Assembly (NCBI GenBank): GCA_000482145.1
Contig: AUXH01000602.1
Span: 1 to 11,474, forward strand
Source: Strigomonas culicis
Lineage: Eukaryota > Euglenozoa > Kinetoplastea > Trypanosomatida > Trypanosomatidae
DNA length: 11,474 nucleotides
Reading direction: 5' to 3'
Numbering within the stretch: position 1 is the first letter of the stretch; each line of letters begins with the position of its first letter. The notes below the pieces were generated by a model, which was given only the letters and a program-made list of their open reading frames with translations, was not told the DNA's origin and ran no database searches. A program made the position numbers and the translations under genes. Below, one piece after another: positions 1 to 6,585 of the stretch.

Positions 1-46
1 TCTCCTCCCCCTCCCCTCCTCTCTCTCTCTCTCTCTCTCCCTTTCT
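1..46. repeat. Pure pyrimidine tract with (CT)10 microsatellite
   Basis: All 46 bases are C or T on the plus strand, with an uninterrupted CT alternation at about 19-39. It lies just beyond the stop of the PARP-like gene, so in the minus-strand transcript it is a GA-rich purine stretch in the 3' UTR. It is not oriented as a splice tract for the minus-strand genes. Confidence 0.85.
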
Positions 47-66
47 ATCGTAAGCAAAACATAGTG

Positions 67-1830
67 TTAGTTGTTTTCCCACTCCGCTTTCAAATAGTTA
101 ATGTCTATTGCCTCCGGCAGCTCCTGCGTGCCGGCGGCGGTAACGATGTGCACGGGCTGTCGCAGGGCCGCCTCGATGTCCTTGCACAGCGGCTCGATGG
201 AGGCTGTAGCGATGCTATAAGGACTGATGCGCACCGGCTCCCAGTCCCCGAAGGCGCGTTGCGTGAGCTGCAGCACGTGCACGCACACGGCCGGCTCCGT
301 GGACCCGCCGCGGTAGAGGTTGAGCGGCGCCTCCACCCGCTGCAGCAGGGCCTCCACCTCGCGCACCACCGCGGTGATGTCCGCGCGGGAGGACTGCAGC
401 TCCTGCTCGCGCTGGCGGCTCGCTGACACGGTCTGCCGGAGCACGTCCGTTTCGAGCGCGCTCAGCCGCGTGTGGAGGTGCGCAAAGGCCTCCTTGACGT
501 GCGCCTCCTGCTGCTCCCGCACGCGCTGGACCTCGCCGGCGGCCGCGTCGAACAGGTCAAAGACGCTGTTGATCTCTTTTGTGAAGGTGAGCGCGTTCGC
601 GGTCCACCGCTCCAGCCGCGGCGCCTCCTCGCGCGCGGCCTGCTCGATCGGCAGGCACGTGTCGCGCGAGTACCCGTCGTAGTACAGGCAGAGGCTGCAC
701 AGCAGCCGCTTCTCGCCGGGCGACCAGAACTCCACCTGCTTGTGCGGGTGCACGGCGCACGTCGTCGGGACGGGCGGGCTCGCGGGGGCCGCGTGGCGGA
801 CGGCGACCGCGCCGCGGCCCGCCGGGCCGTCCGTCACCAGACGCGGCTGCCGGGGGGCCTCCGCCTCGAGCGAAAAATACACCACATAGTGGGGCAGCAC
901 CTGCTCCTCGTGGAACAGAGCCACCGCGTGCCGTGTGGGAATCTCCAGGCTGTCAAACCCGGCCTCGTCCAGCATGTCGAAGCACTGCGCCGTGGGGTAG
1001 TGCTTGAGGTTGCCCACCTCCGTCTCCGAGACGCTGCGCGCGCGCCCGACGAGCACCTCGCACGCGGCGAGGGCCCACCCGTCCGGCACCGCGGCGTCGG
1101 CCACCGCCACGCCCAGCGCGCGCGCCGCGTCCGTGTACAGCACCGTTGCGCTCGGGCACAGCCCGTCGACGTCGTCGCGGCTCGTGAGGTGCACCCTGCC
1201 GCCGCCGCGCGCGGCGTGCTCGATGCGGCGCAGCGTCGGCGGGCTCAGCAGCTTCCACAGCAGCTGCGGCCGGCCCGGCGCGTGGAGCGCGTCGGCCCGC
1301 TGGCGGAAGGCGCACCAGGTGGCGGCGACGTGCTCGATCAGCACCATGCCGTCCGCGTCGACCGCCACGCGGCGCTGCGGGCCCACGCAGGTCTGCAGCA
1401 GCTGCTGCGCGCGCGCCGCGAGGTCGTCCACGGAGCGCTCGATCGGATCGCCGCCGGTCGCGGCCGCGCTCTCCGCGTGCTGCAGGACGGACGCGGAAGT
1501 GGGGAGCATGTAACTATCCGTCCTGCTCTCGTGGTCTCGGTCGGTGCCAAAGGAGGAGGCATCGTTCAGCACGCGGATGCTGGACGGGTGGGCCTGCGGA
1601 CGGGAGGCGGGGGAGGGGCTGCCGACGTCGGAGGAGGCCGTTGGCCGTGTGTCCTTCACACTGCGTAGCCACTCCTCCCGCAGCGCCTCCACCTGCGCCG
1701 GCGTGAAGCAGCGGAGCTCACGCACCACCGTGGTGAAGAGGTCGTCGCTGCAGAACTGCAGATCGTCCAGCGTGTACCCCGAGTCCTGGAGCTTCTCACA
1801 GAAGGCTTCCCACAAAGGGGAGGCACCCAT
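67..1830 (-). CDS. PARP-like (ADP-ribosyltransferase fold) / B-box / coiled-coil protein, 587 aa
   Basis: Starts at the ATG at 1828-1830 and ends with TAA at 67-69. Residues 1-60 are a helical, SAM- or death-like segment, followed by a Ser/Pro-rich linker to about 125. Residues 145-321 follow the order of a PARP catalytic domain: IEHVAATWCAF (165-175) matches the helix before the NAD site, LLWKLL (190-195) sits where LxHGT is expected, VLYTDAARAL (230-239) matches the GxYFA strand region, CEVLVGRA (257-264) matches the core strand, FDSL (292-295) follows, and FHEEQVLPHYVVYF (306-319) matches the last strand of mono-ART PARPs. The HGT histidine looks replaced by K193 and the catalytic Glu position by about A302, so NAD-dependent activity is doubtful. 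A degenerate B-box (C358, H361, C378, C381, C392) and a coiled coil (about 425-500) follow, giving a TRIM-like layout. The C-terminal 80 residues are unrecognised. The gene is solid; the PARP assignment is inference from motif order. Confidence 0.85.
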   Translation of the reverse strand: MGASPLWEAFCEKLQDSGYTLDDLQFCSDDLFTTVVRELRCFTPAQVEALREEWLRSVKDTRPTASSDVGSPSPASRPQAHPSSIRVLNDASSFGTDRDHESRTDSYMLPTSASVLQHAESAAATGGDPIERSVDDLAARAQQLLQTCVGPQRRVAVDADGMVLIEHVAATWCAFRQRADALHAPGRPQLLWKLLSPPTLRRIEHAARGGGRVHLTSRDDVDGLCPSATVLYTDAARALGVAVADAAVPDGWALAACEVLVGRARSVSETEVGNLKHYPTAQCFDMLDEAGFDSLEIPTRHAVALFHEEQVLPHYVVYFSLEAEAPRQPRLVTDGPAGRGAVAVRHAAPASPPVPTTCAVHPHKQVEFWSPGEKRLLCSLCLYYDGYSRDTCLPIEQAAREEAPRLERWTANALTFTKEINSVFDLFDAAAGEVQRVREQQEAHVKEAFAHLHTRLSALETDVLRQTVSASRQREQELQSSRADITAVVREVEALLQRVEAPLNLYRGGSTEPAVCVHVLQLTQRAFGDWEPVRISPYSIATASIEPLCKDIEAALRQPVHIVTAAGTQELPEAIDINYLKAEWENN

Positions 1831-2390
1831 GGTCGGAATAGGACGCGGAAGGCTTTGACAAGTAAGAATAAAAGGTGCCCCCCAAAGAAGCGCACCACTT
1901 GACCGGATGGGTCAAAAAAATGTCCGCTGCTTATGAACCGAATATGTTCCACTTTAAAAGAGGGAAGATACAGAGAACCAGAAAGAAGTAAACCCAGCAA
2001 TAAAGATCACAGAAACAACCGTCTATACGGTTCTGCAAGCATGCAAATTATGTCCATCTCTGCTTCCTACGCTCTTTTCGGAAATGACAATGATAGAAAA
2101 AAAAAGCCAAATGTAAGCATGAAAAAGTGAGACAGTAACGATAATGAATCAACAACACATATTACGCGAGCACTAATGAATCTTCATCTCACCCTTGCAA
2201 ATGTAAAGCGCAGCTGAAAACCAATTCTTGCTGCGCCACATACCAGCTCTTCTCTAGCTATGTGACCACATCTCTCCCAGGCGACGCGTGCCTCACGCTC
2301 GTCCGAGCAACAACGTTTGAACGGGTGATACCGTACAACCACACCTTTCATTGCGTGGCAACGATCGCGACGAGAAAAGAGATACCCCCC
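1831..2390. other. Intergenic spacer (560 bp)
   Basis: AT-rich spacer between the HORMA-like gene (its 3' UTR on the right) and the PARP-like gene (its splice region on the left). Apart from the pyrimidine tracts on the minus strand at about 1857-1876 and 1956-1990, I see no gene, RNA or repeat. Confidence 0.7.
1952..1990 (-). promoter_or_regulatory. Putative polypyrimidine tract and trans-splice acceptor of the PARP-like gene
   Basis: Read on the minus strand, a run rich in C and U (1956-1990) ends in UUUUAAAG, with the AG at 1952-1953. This gives a 5' UTR of about 121 nt that contains no ATG. A weaker alternative AG at 1853-1854 would leave about 22 nt. The choice is inference from the sequence pattern. 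Confidence 0.55.
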
Positions 2391-2990
2391 TTACACGGGG
2401 GGATCCTCTTTGTTTAAGCTAAACGAAAAACACGTCATCTGTATCTGTTGCGGTAGTTCCCACTCGTCTACCTGCGGCACCGCTTCCTCCGGAACAGACG
2501 GCGCACTGACATGCACCGTTACGTTATCCTTGCCGTCCTCCTGCCTCGCGTCGTCTGCAAAGCGCCGGTGGTAATGGCAATCCGCCACATCCCCGTAAAG
2601 CGGGCCGTGTAGAAACGCATAAAGGACGCGAATGAAAAAGTGCAGCCGCTCGCTGCCGCGGCCCACGGCCGTCGACACACCCCCAGTCGCGAGGGACGTG
2701 AGGCGCCACACCTCTCGCAGCGCGCCATCCACGCGTACGCACAGATAGAGCGTCACAGTCGCGGCGCCCTCGGCGCCCTTCGACCGCACGAGGCCGTCCC
2801 ATGCGCGCTCCACCTCGGTGAAGGCGCCGGCGTCCGACAGGAGCAAGTCGCCCAACTGAAAGTGGGACGCACCGGTGCCAAAAATGTTCTCCGCCACCCT
2901 CGACCGCGCATCGCGGATCATCCGTGCAACGTTGATGAGCAGCGGCACGTTGTCCACACTCGTGCACTGGGGCGAGCCCTCGCGCTGCAT
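2391..2990 (-). CDS. Small protein with possible ATG13-like HORMA domain, 199 aa
   Basis: Ends at TAA 2391-2393. The frame stays open to a GTG at 3047, but the first ATG is at 2988-2990. The first AG after the upstream U-rich tract is at 3031-3032, which puts the GTG outside the predicted mRNA, so the ATG start is chosen (5' UTR about 40 nt). The layout resembles the ATG13 HORMA fold: N-terminal helix VARMIRDARSRVAENIF (21-37), FQLGDLL (44-50), strand VTLYLCVRVDG (79-89) then LREVWRLTSL (91-100), comparable to the 'pLvievyLD...LveRW' pattern, then FFIRVLYAFLHGPLYGDV (118-135), comparable to the 'iLlRSLYsylrlLPa' helix, then a C-terminal strand MTCFSFSL (185-192). ATG13 recruits and activates the ATG1 kinase in autophagy. 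The long disordered tail of fungal and animal ATG13 is absent, as in ATG101. ATG101 or another HORMA protein is the alternative. The CDS is firm; the family is tentative. Confidence 0.75.
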   Translation of the reverse strand: MQREGSPQCTSVDNVPLLINVARMIRDARSRVAENIFGTGASHFQLGDLLLSDAGAFTEVERAWDGLVRSKGAEGAATVTLYLCVRVDGALREVWRLTSLATGGVSTAVGRGSERLHFFIRVLYAFLHGPLYGDVADCHYHRRFADDARQEDGKDNVTVHVSAPSVPEEAVPQVDEWELPQQIQMTCFSFSLNKEDPPV

Positions 2991-3651
2991 GGGTCTCTGG
3001 CAGAGGCCCAGTGAGGCCAAGCACGTGCACCTAGGATTTGTCAACACGCCAGAAGAAAGAGCACCGGTGGTAATACGGGCGAAAAAAAAAAGATCAAAAG
3101 CGAGTGTTATTCTCAGACGCTAGAGGGGAACAAAAATAACACAGCTGACGGGAAAAAAAAAATAATTATGTAGATAAAGAGAGAGAGTGGACAACCGTTA
3201 AAGTATGTAGACGATGTGGAAATCATCAGAGTCAATCAAAGTTAAGGGGAATGCAAAAGCAGTTTTTTTTTTTTTTCAAGCATCTACACGTCGCAGTGTA
3301 GAGGTGCCGAAAAGAGTGCAAGTTTAAAGAATAATCACAATGCACCTTTCTACGAAAAGAAATTGATCTCGTGGAAGAGGAAATACAGAAAGAAAAAAAC
3401 AAATAGGGTGAAAGTATATAATAGTATAATATGAACAAAACAAAAAAAAAACGCTTCCGAGTCTACTACCACTAACAGTAAAGGGTAGTGAGAAGGGAAA
3501 TACGTATAAAAGAAAGCCGTTGCATTCAAACACACGCATCATGCAAAACTGAAAAAAAAATCTAGACGGTTTAAGAATGAAACAAAATCAAATGATATAC
3601 ATTTTTCTACTATATAGGTTTGTGTGTGTGCGTCTCTGTTCTGCAGTCCCT
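2991..3651. other. Intergenic spacer (661 bp) rich in A and T homopolymers
   Basis: The longest spacer in the window. It holds the 3' UTR of the kinase gene and the splice region of the HORMA-like gene. A runs occur at 3082-3091 and 3153-3162. A T14 run occurs at 3263-3276, which is A14 in the transcript. Short open frames on both strands here are low-complexity and not credible genes. Confidence 0.7.
3031..3091 (-). promoter_or_regulatory. Putative polypyrimidine tract and trans-splice acceptor of the HORMA-like gene
   Basis: On the minus strand a run of ten U (3082-3091) is followed by further pyrimidines (CUCUUUCUUCU) and no AG until CCUAG at 3031-3032. The AG-free interval of about 50 nt makes this acceptor convincing. 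It excludes the upstream in-frame GTG and supports the ATG at 2990. Confidence 0.65.
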
Positions 3652-6237
3652 TTACTTCTCAATGTTGCCCACCCACGTGACTGTGGAACTCTTATCGACA
3701 TCCATGGCACCCTTCAGATTACCGCGGAGGTCATTATCGCAAAAGGTGCCACCTCCGTTCTTGCACACCCACACGCCTTCATACGAATTATTCGTGAGTG
3801 TATTATTGATCACATGCGGGGTACTATACGTCGTGACAAGCAGTCCCGCGTTGTGGTTCCCGCAAATCATGTTCTCCTCAATGATGCCGGCACCGTACTC
3901 AAAGATGTAGATGCCCGCCTCCTTCCCCTCCTCAATGCTGTTCTTCGTCACCTTCGGTGTAGACTTGGTCTTGATCAGCACGCCGGCCTTGTGGTTCTGA
4001 CGGATGTCGTTGTCGGAGATGAAGGGGGAGGCGTGGTCGCAGCAGAAGAAGCCGGCCTGCGCGTTGGCGAGCACCCGGTTCTTCCGGAACACGGGCGCCG
4101 CCGCCGCACCGCGCACGACGACCCCACACCCGCCGTTGTTCGCGATGCGGTTGTACTCGATGGTGCCGCCGCCGTCCTGGCAGAAGATGCCCGTCTCGGC
4201 GCCGTCCGTGATGTGGTTTGCCCGGATGCGCGGCGCGCAGTCCTTCTTCAGCAGAAACGCCGCGTAGCCGCAGCCGGAAAAGTGGTTCGCCTCGTACAGG
4301 CCGCGCGCCTGCTCCAGCACGACGACGCCGGCGGTCGTGATGTCGATGAAGGTGCACTTGGTGATGATCGGGTCCACCCCTGGCTTGCCCACGAAGGAGT
4401 CCGCATCGTCCGTGCGCCCACGCGGCTCGCTGCCAGCGTCGGCGCCGACCGTCACGCCGCTGCCCTCGACGCAGGAGATGCGACACTTGTGGAGGCGCCA
4501 CTCGCCGCCCATGATACACACCGCGTTCGGCCGTGGCGGCCTCTTCCCCTTCGCAGACGGCTGGCCGCCGCTGCCCTCCGCGATGGTGTTAGGGTCGCTA
4601 TTCAGGTTGATCGACTGGAGCACCCCACCGCGGCTGTGCCCAACGTGGCGGATAATAAAGTTCTCGATGACGCCCTTGCCGGACAGACAGCGCAGCGCGA
4701 AGGGACGGTCCGACACCTCCAGGACCGGCGGCGGCGACTCCCCGACCAGTTTGATGTTATCCGGCAGCGCACTCGTCAGCGTCAGCGGTGTGTTGTGGAC
4801 CGTGCCGCTCGCTACAACGATCTTGCGCACCTGCGGCATGGTGGCGACGAGCGCCAGCGCCTTCTCCAGCGTCTCCACGTCCTGCGGCACACGCAACACC
4901 GTGTCGACGGTGGCCTGCCGCTGGAGCAGCGTGTGGCTCAGGGAGAAGTCCGAGGTGGAGAGGCTGTTGCCCGGCATCGCGAGCTGCAGGCGGTGGTACG
5001 TGCGACCCTCCGAGAGGCTTCGCTGGTGGCTGCGGCTGTTCTCCGAGGCGCGCGACGTGGACAGCGTCTGCTGGTGCGTCGTCCCGCCGGAGCTGTTCAG
5101 CTGCGACACCGGCGTGCGCTCGTGGTGCTGCCGCGTGTGGTGCCGGTGGCGCGCGCGGTCGCAGCCCTCGCAGTAGGCGGACTGGCACTGCGCGCAGAGC
5201 GCCGTCGCGCCCTCCACCTCGCACAGGTCGCACAGCGCCTCCGCCGCCTTGGAGCCGCTCGCGCTGAGGGAGAGGCCGGCGTGGGCCGGGGCGGCCTGCA
5301 TCCGCGCCAGGCAGCCGAGGATGGCGCCCGTCGTCGGCCGCTGCTCCGGCTGCCGCTGCAGCATGTCCTTCACGAGCTGGGACAGCCGCGGCGAGAAGCC
5401 CATGGTGGGGATGGTGGCCACGACGCTGTCGATCACGGCCGGGTTCTCCAGCACCATGCTGTTGATGGGCCGCTCCCGCAGCGTCAGCATCTCGAGCAGC
5501 ACGACGCCGAGGCCCCAGATGTCCACCTTGCCGTCGTAGCGCTGCTGCAGCATCCGCTCCGGGGCGAGGTAGTAGGGCGTGCCGACGACGGTGTTGCGGC
5601 CGAGGCCGACCGAGGCCGCGAGGCCGAAGTCGCCCAGCTTCACGTCGCGGTGGGCGTCGAAGAAAATGTTGTTCGGCTTGAGGTCGCGGTGGATGAAGCC
5701 CTTGTCATGGATGAAGTGCAGCGCGCGCGTGCACTGATCCGTCCACGCCAGCACCTGCGCCTCCGTCAGCGGGTGGGTGCCCGTCTCCATCATGCGCTGC
5801 TTCGCCTCGCGCACCGTGTCGGACATGTCGCCGCAGCTGCACAGCTCCATCACGAGGCACACGGCGATCTCCTCGTCGCGCAGCCACTTCCCCTCCGCGC
5901 TCTTTGTCTGCCTCGCGCCGTCGGGGAGGCTGCAGAGCCGCAGGCTGTCCATCGCCAGATCGTGCAGCGGCGAGTCGTCGCTCTCGCAGCCCTTCTCGAA
6001 CTCCCGCCGCAGCTGCGCGTTGTTGAAGACGAGGAAAAAGTCCACGTAGGAGACGATGTGCGGGTGGCGGAACTGCAGCAGCACCTTGATCTCCTTCAGT
6101 GCCAGGTTTACCTGTTCCTGGTCACTGCAGCAGATGACTTTCATCGCGTACTCCTTCTTCTCCACGTTGTGCTCGACCGCGTAGACGACTCCCTGCGCAC
6201 CATCACCAATTTTGTGCTTGATGGTGTAATCTTCCAT
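3652..6237 (-). CDS. NEK-like protein kinase with B-box zinc finger and C-terminal right-handed beta-helix, 861 aa
   Basis: The start is the ATG at 6235-6237; the codon just upstream is GTG and is not used. TAA is at 3652-3654. The kinase domain (about 4-310) is complete: glycine loop GDGAQG (11-16), K33 in YAMKV, E49, HRDLKPNN (183-190), DFG (203-205), T-loop NTVVGTPYYLAPE (215-227), DIWGLG (239-244) and R300, so it should be active. About 50 extra residues (72-122) sit between beta-4 and beta-5. Motifs around the T-loop are most like NEK kinases. Residues 336-372 form a B-box-type finger (C336, C339, C348, C351, C356, C359, then a His cluster H364-H372). A Ser/Thr-rich linker (380-440) precedes a parallel beta-helix (about 455-860) whose rungs recur about every 23 residues from 650 on, each with a turn Asn. 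Such beta-helices (PbH1/CASH type, as in FBXO11 and SHCBP1) bind carbohydrate or protein. The substrate is unknown. Confidence 0.93.
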   Translation of the reverse strand: MEDYTIKHKIGDGAQGVVYAVEHNVEKKEYAMKVICCSDQEQVNLALKEIKVLLQFRHPHIVSYVDFFLVFNNAQLRREFEKGCESDDSPLHDLAMDSLRLCSLPDGARQTKSAEGKWLRDEEIAVCLVMELCSCGDMSDTVREAKQRMMETGTHPLTEAQVLAWTDQCTRALHFIHDKGFIHRDLKPNNIFFDAHRDVKLGDFGLAASVGLGRNTVVGTPYYLAPERMLQQRYDGKVDIWGLGVVLLEMLTLRERPINSMVLENPAVIDSVVATIPTMGFSPRLSQLVKDMLQRQPEQRPTTGAILGCLARMQAAPAHAGLSLSASGSKAAEALCDLCEVEGATALCAQCQSAYCEGCDRARHRHHTRQHHERTPVSQLNSSGGTTHQQTLSTSRASENSRSHQRSLSEGRTYHRLQLAMPGNSLSTSDFSLSHTLLQRQATVDTVLRVPQDVETLEKALALVATMPQVRKIVVASGTVHNTPLTLTSALPDNIKLVGESPPPVLEVSDRPFALRCLSGKGVIENFIIRHVGHSRGGVLQSINLNSDPNTIAEGSGGQPSAKGKRPPRPNAVCIMGGEWRLHKCRISCVEGSGVTVGADAGSEPRGRTDDADSFVGKPGVDPIITKCTFIDITTAGVVVLEQARGLYEANHFSGCGYAAFLLKKDCAPRIRANHITDGAETGIFCQDGGGTIEYNRIANNGGCGVVVRGAAAAPVFRKNRVLANAQAGFFCCDHASPFISDNDIRQNHKAGVLIKTKSTPKVTKNSIEEGKEAGIYIFEYGAGIIEENMICGNHNAGLLVTTYSTPHVINNTLTNNSYEGVWVCKNGGGTFCDNDLRGNLKGAMDVDKSSTVTWVGNIEK
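3661..4287 (-). repeat. About nine tandem beta-helix rungs (PbH1-like), about 69-bp period
   Basis: This segment encodes residues 651-859 of the kinase. Rungs begin near Asn positions NHF, NHI, NRI, NRV, NDI, NSI, NMI, NTL and NDL, spaced about 22-24 residues apart. Each contains a small-hydrophobic motif such as AGVLI, AGIYI, AGLLV or EGVWV. The repeat is a protein-fold repeat; the DNA copies have diverged and no near-identical DNA repeat is seen. Earlier, less regular rungs (about 470-640) extend the solenoid N-terminally. Confidence 0.85.
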
Positions 6238-6314
6238 CACTCTCAGTGAAACGAAAAACTATGATGATTGACACGTGAAGTGCTTCCCTTCTGGATCTAA
6301 GTTGAATCTAAAAT

Positions 6315-6332
6315 CTAAAAAAAAATAGGAAA
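6315..6332 (-). promoter_or_regulatory. Putative proximal trans-splice acceptor of the kinase gene
   Basis: The minus strand reads UUUUCCUAUUUUUUUUUAG, with the AG at 6315-6316, giving a 5' UTR of about 77 nt with no upstream ATG. A second good tract and AG lies 63 nt further upstream, so alternative acceptor use is possible. Confidence 0.6.
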
Positions 6333-6377
6333 ACAAACAGTACACCTTAATAATAACAAAGGGAACTATTAGATTTG

Positions 6378-6415
6378 CTGAGAAAAGAGAAAAGGTAGAA
6401 GAAAGGTACCATTCC
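6378..6415 (-). promoter_or_regulatory. Putative distal trans-splice acceptor of the kinase gene
   Basis: The minus strand carries a long C/U-rich tract (about 6381-6411) ending in UUUUCUCAG, with the AG at 6378-6379. Use of this site would give a 5' UTR of about 140 nt. It competes with the proximal site at 6315. Confidence 0.5.
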
Positions 6416-6585
6416 ATCAGCGACACTGTCAACAAAAAGAAGGATGCTCTGAGCTTTCGTTAGTAAGGGCACACTAGCTATCTTCTCTCATCACTCGCAT
6501 AGTTTCTGCAGATGTATATCTATGTGTGTATGCTAGCAAGACGTGCTCGTGAAAGCAAGATCCTTCTATTTCAAACGCTACGACG

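Larger units (their letters stand above)
6238..6585. other. Intergenic spacer (348 bp)
   Basis: AT-rich spacer between the WD40 stop and the kinase start. It contains the two candidate splice acceptors noted above and otherwise only presumptive 3' UTR of the WD40 gene. Confidence 0.7.

Noticed and set aside
472..1668. An open frame of 398 codons on the plus strand
   Set aside because: Antisense to the PARP-like gene with biased Arg/Ala/Val/His composition; no splice signals in that orientation.
1933..2130. A 65-codon plus-strand frame in the spacer
   Set aside because: Low-complexity, Lys/Asn-rich and AT-driven, with no supporting signals.
2991..3047. GTG-initiated extension of the HORMA-like gene
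   Set aside because: Eukaryotic translation is expected from ATG, and the GTG lies upstream of the first available splice acceptor at 3031-3032.
3232..3542. Short minus-strand frames rich in Phe, Leu and Ser that look like membrane peptides
   Set aside because: They come from T-rich spacer sequence read as Phe/Leu/Ser codons, overlap each other in different frames and lie in the presumptive 3' UTR of the kinase.
3577..6249. An open frame of 890 codons on the plus strand
   Set aside because: It is the antisense shadow of the kinase gene. Its product is low-complexity, rich in Arg, Ala, His and Leu, with no domain, and it arises from GC-rich third positions on the opposite strand.
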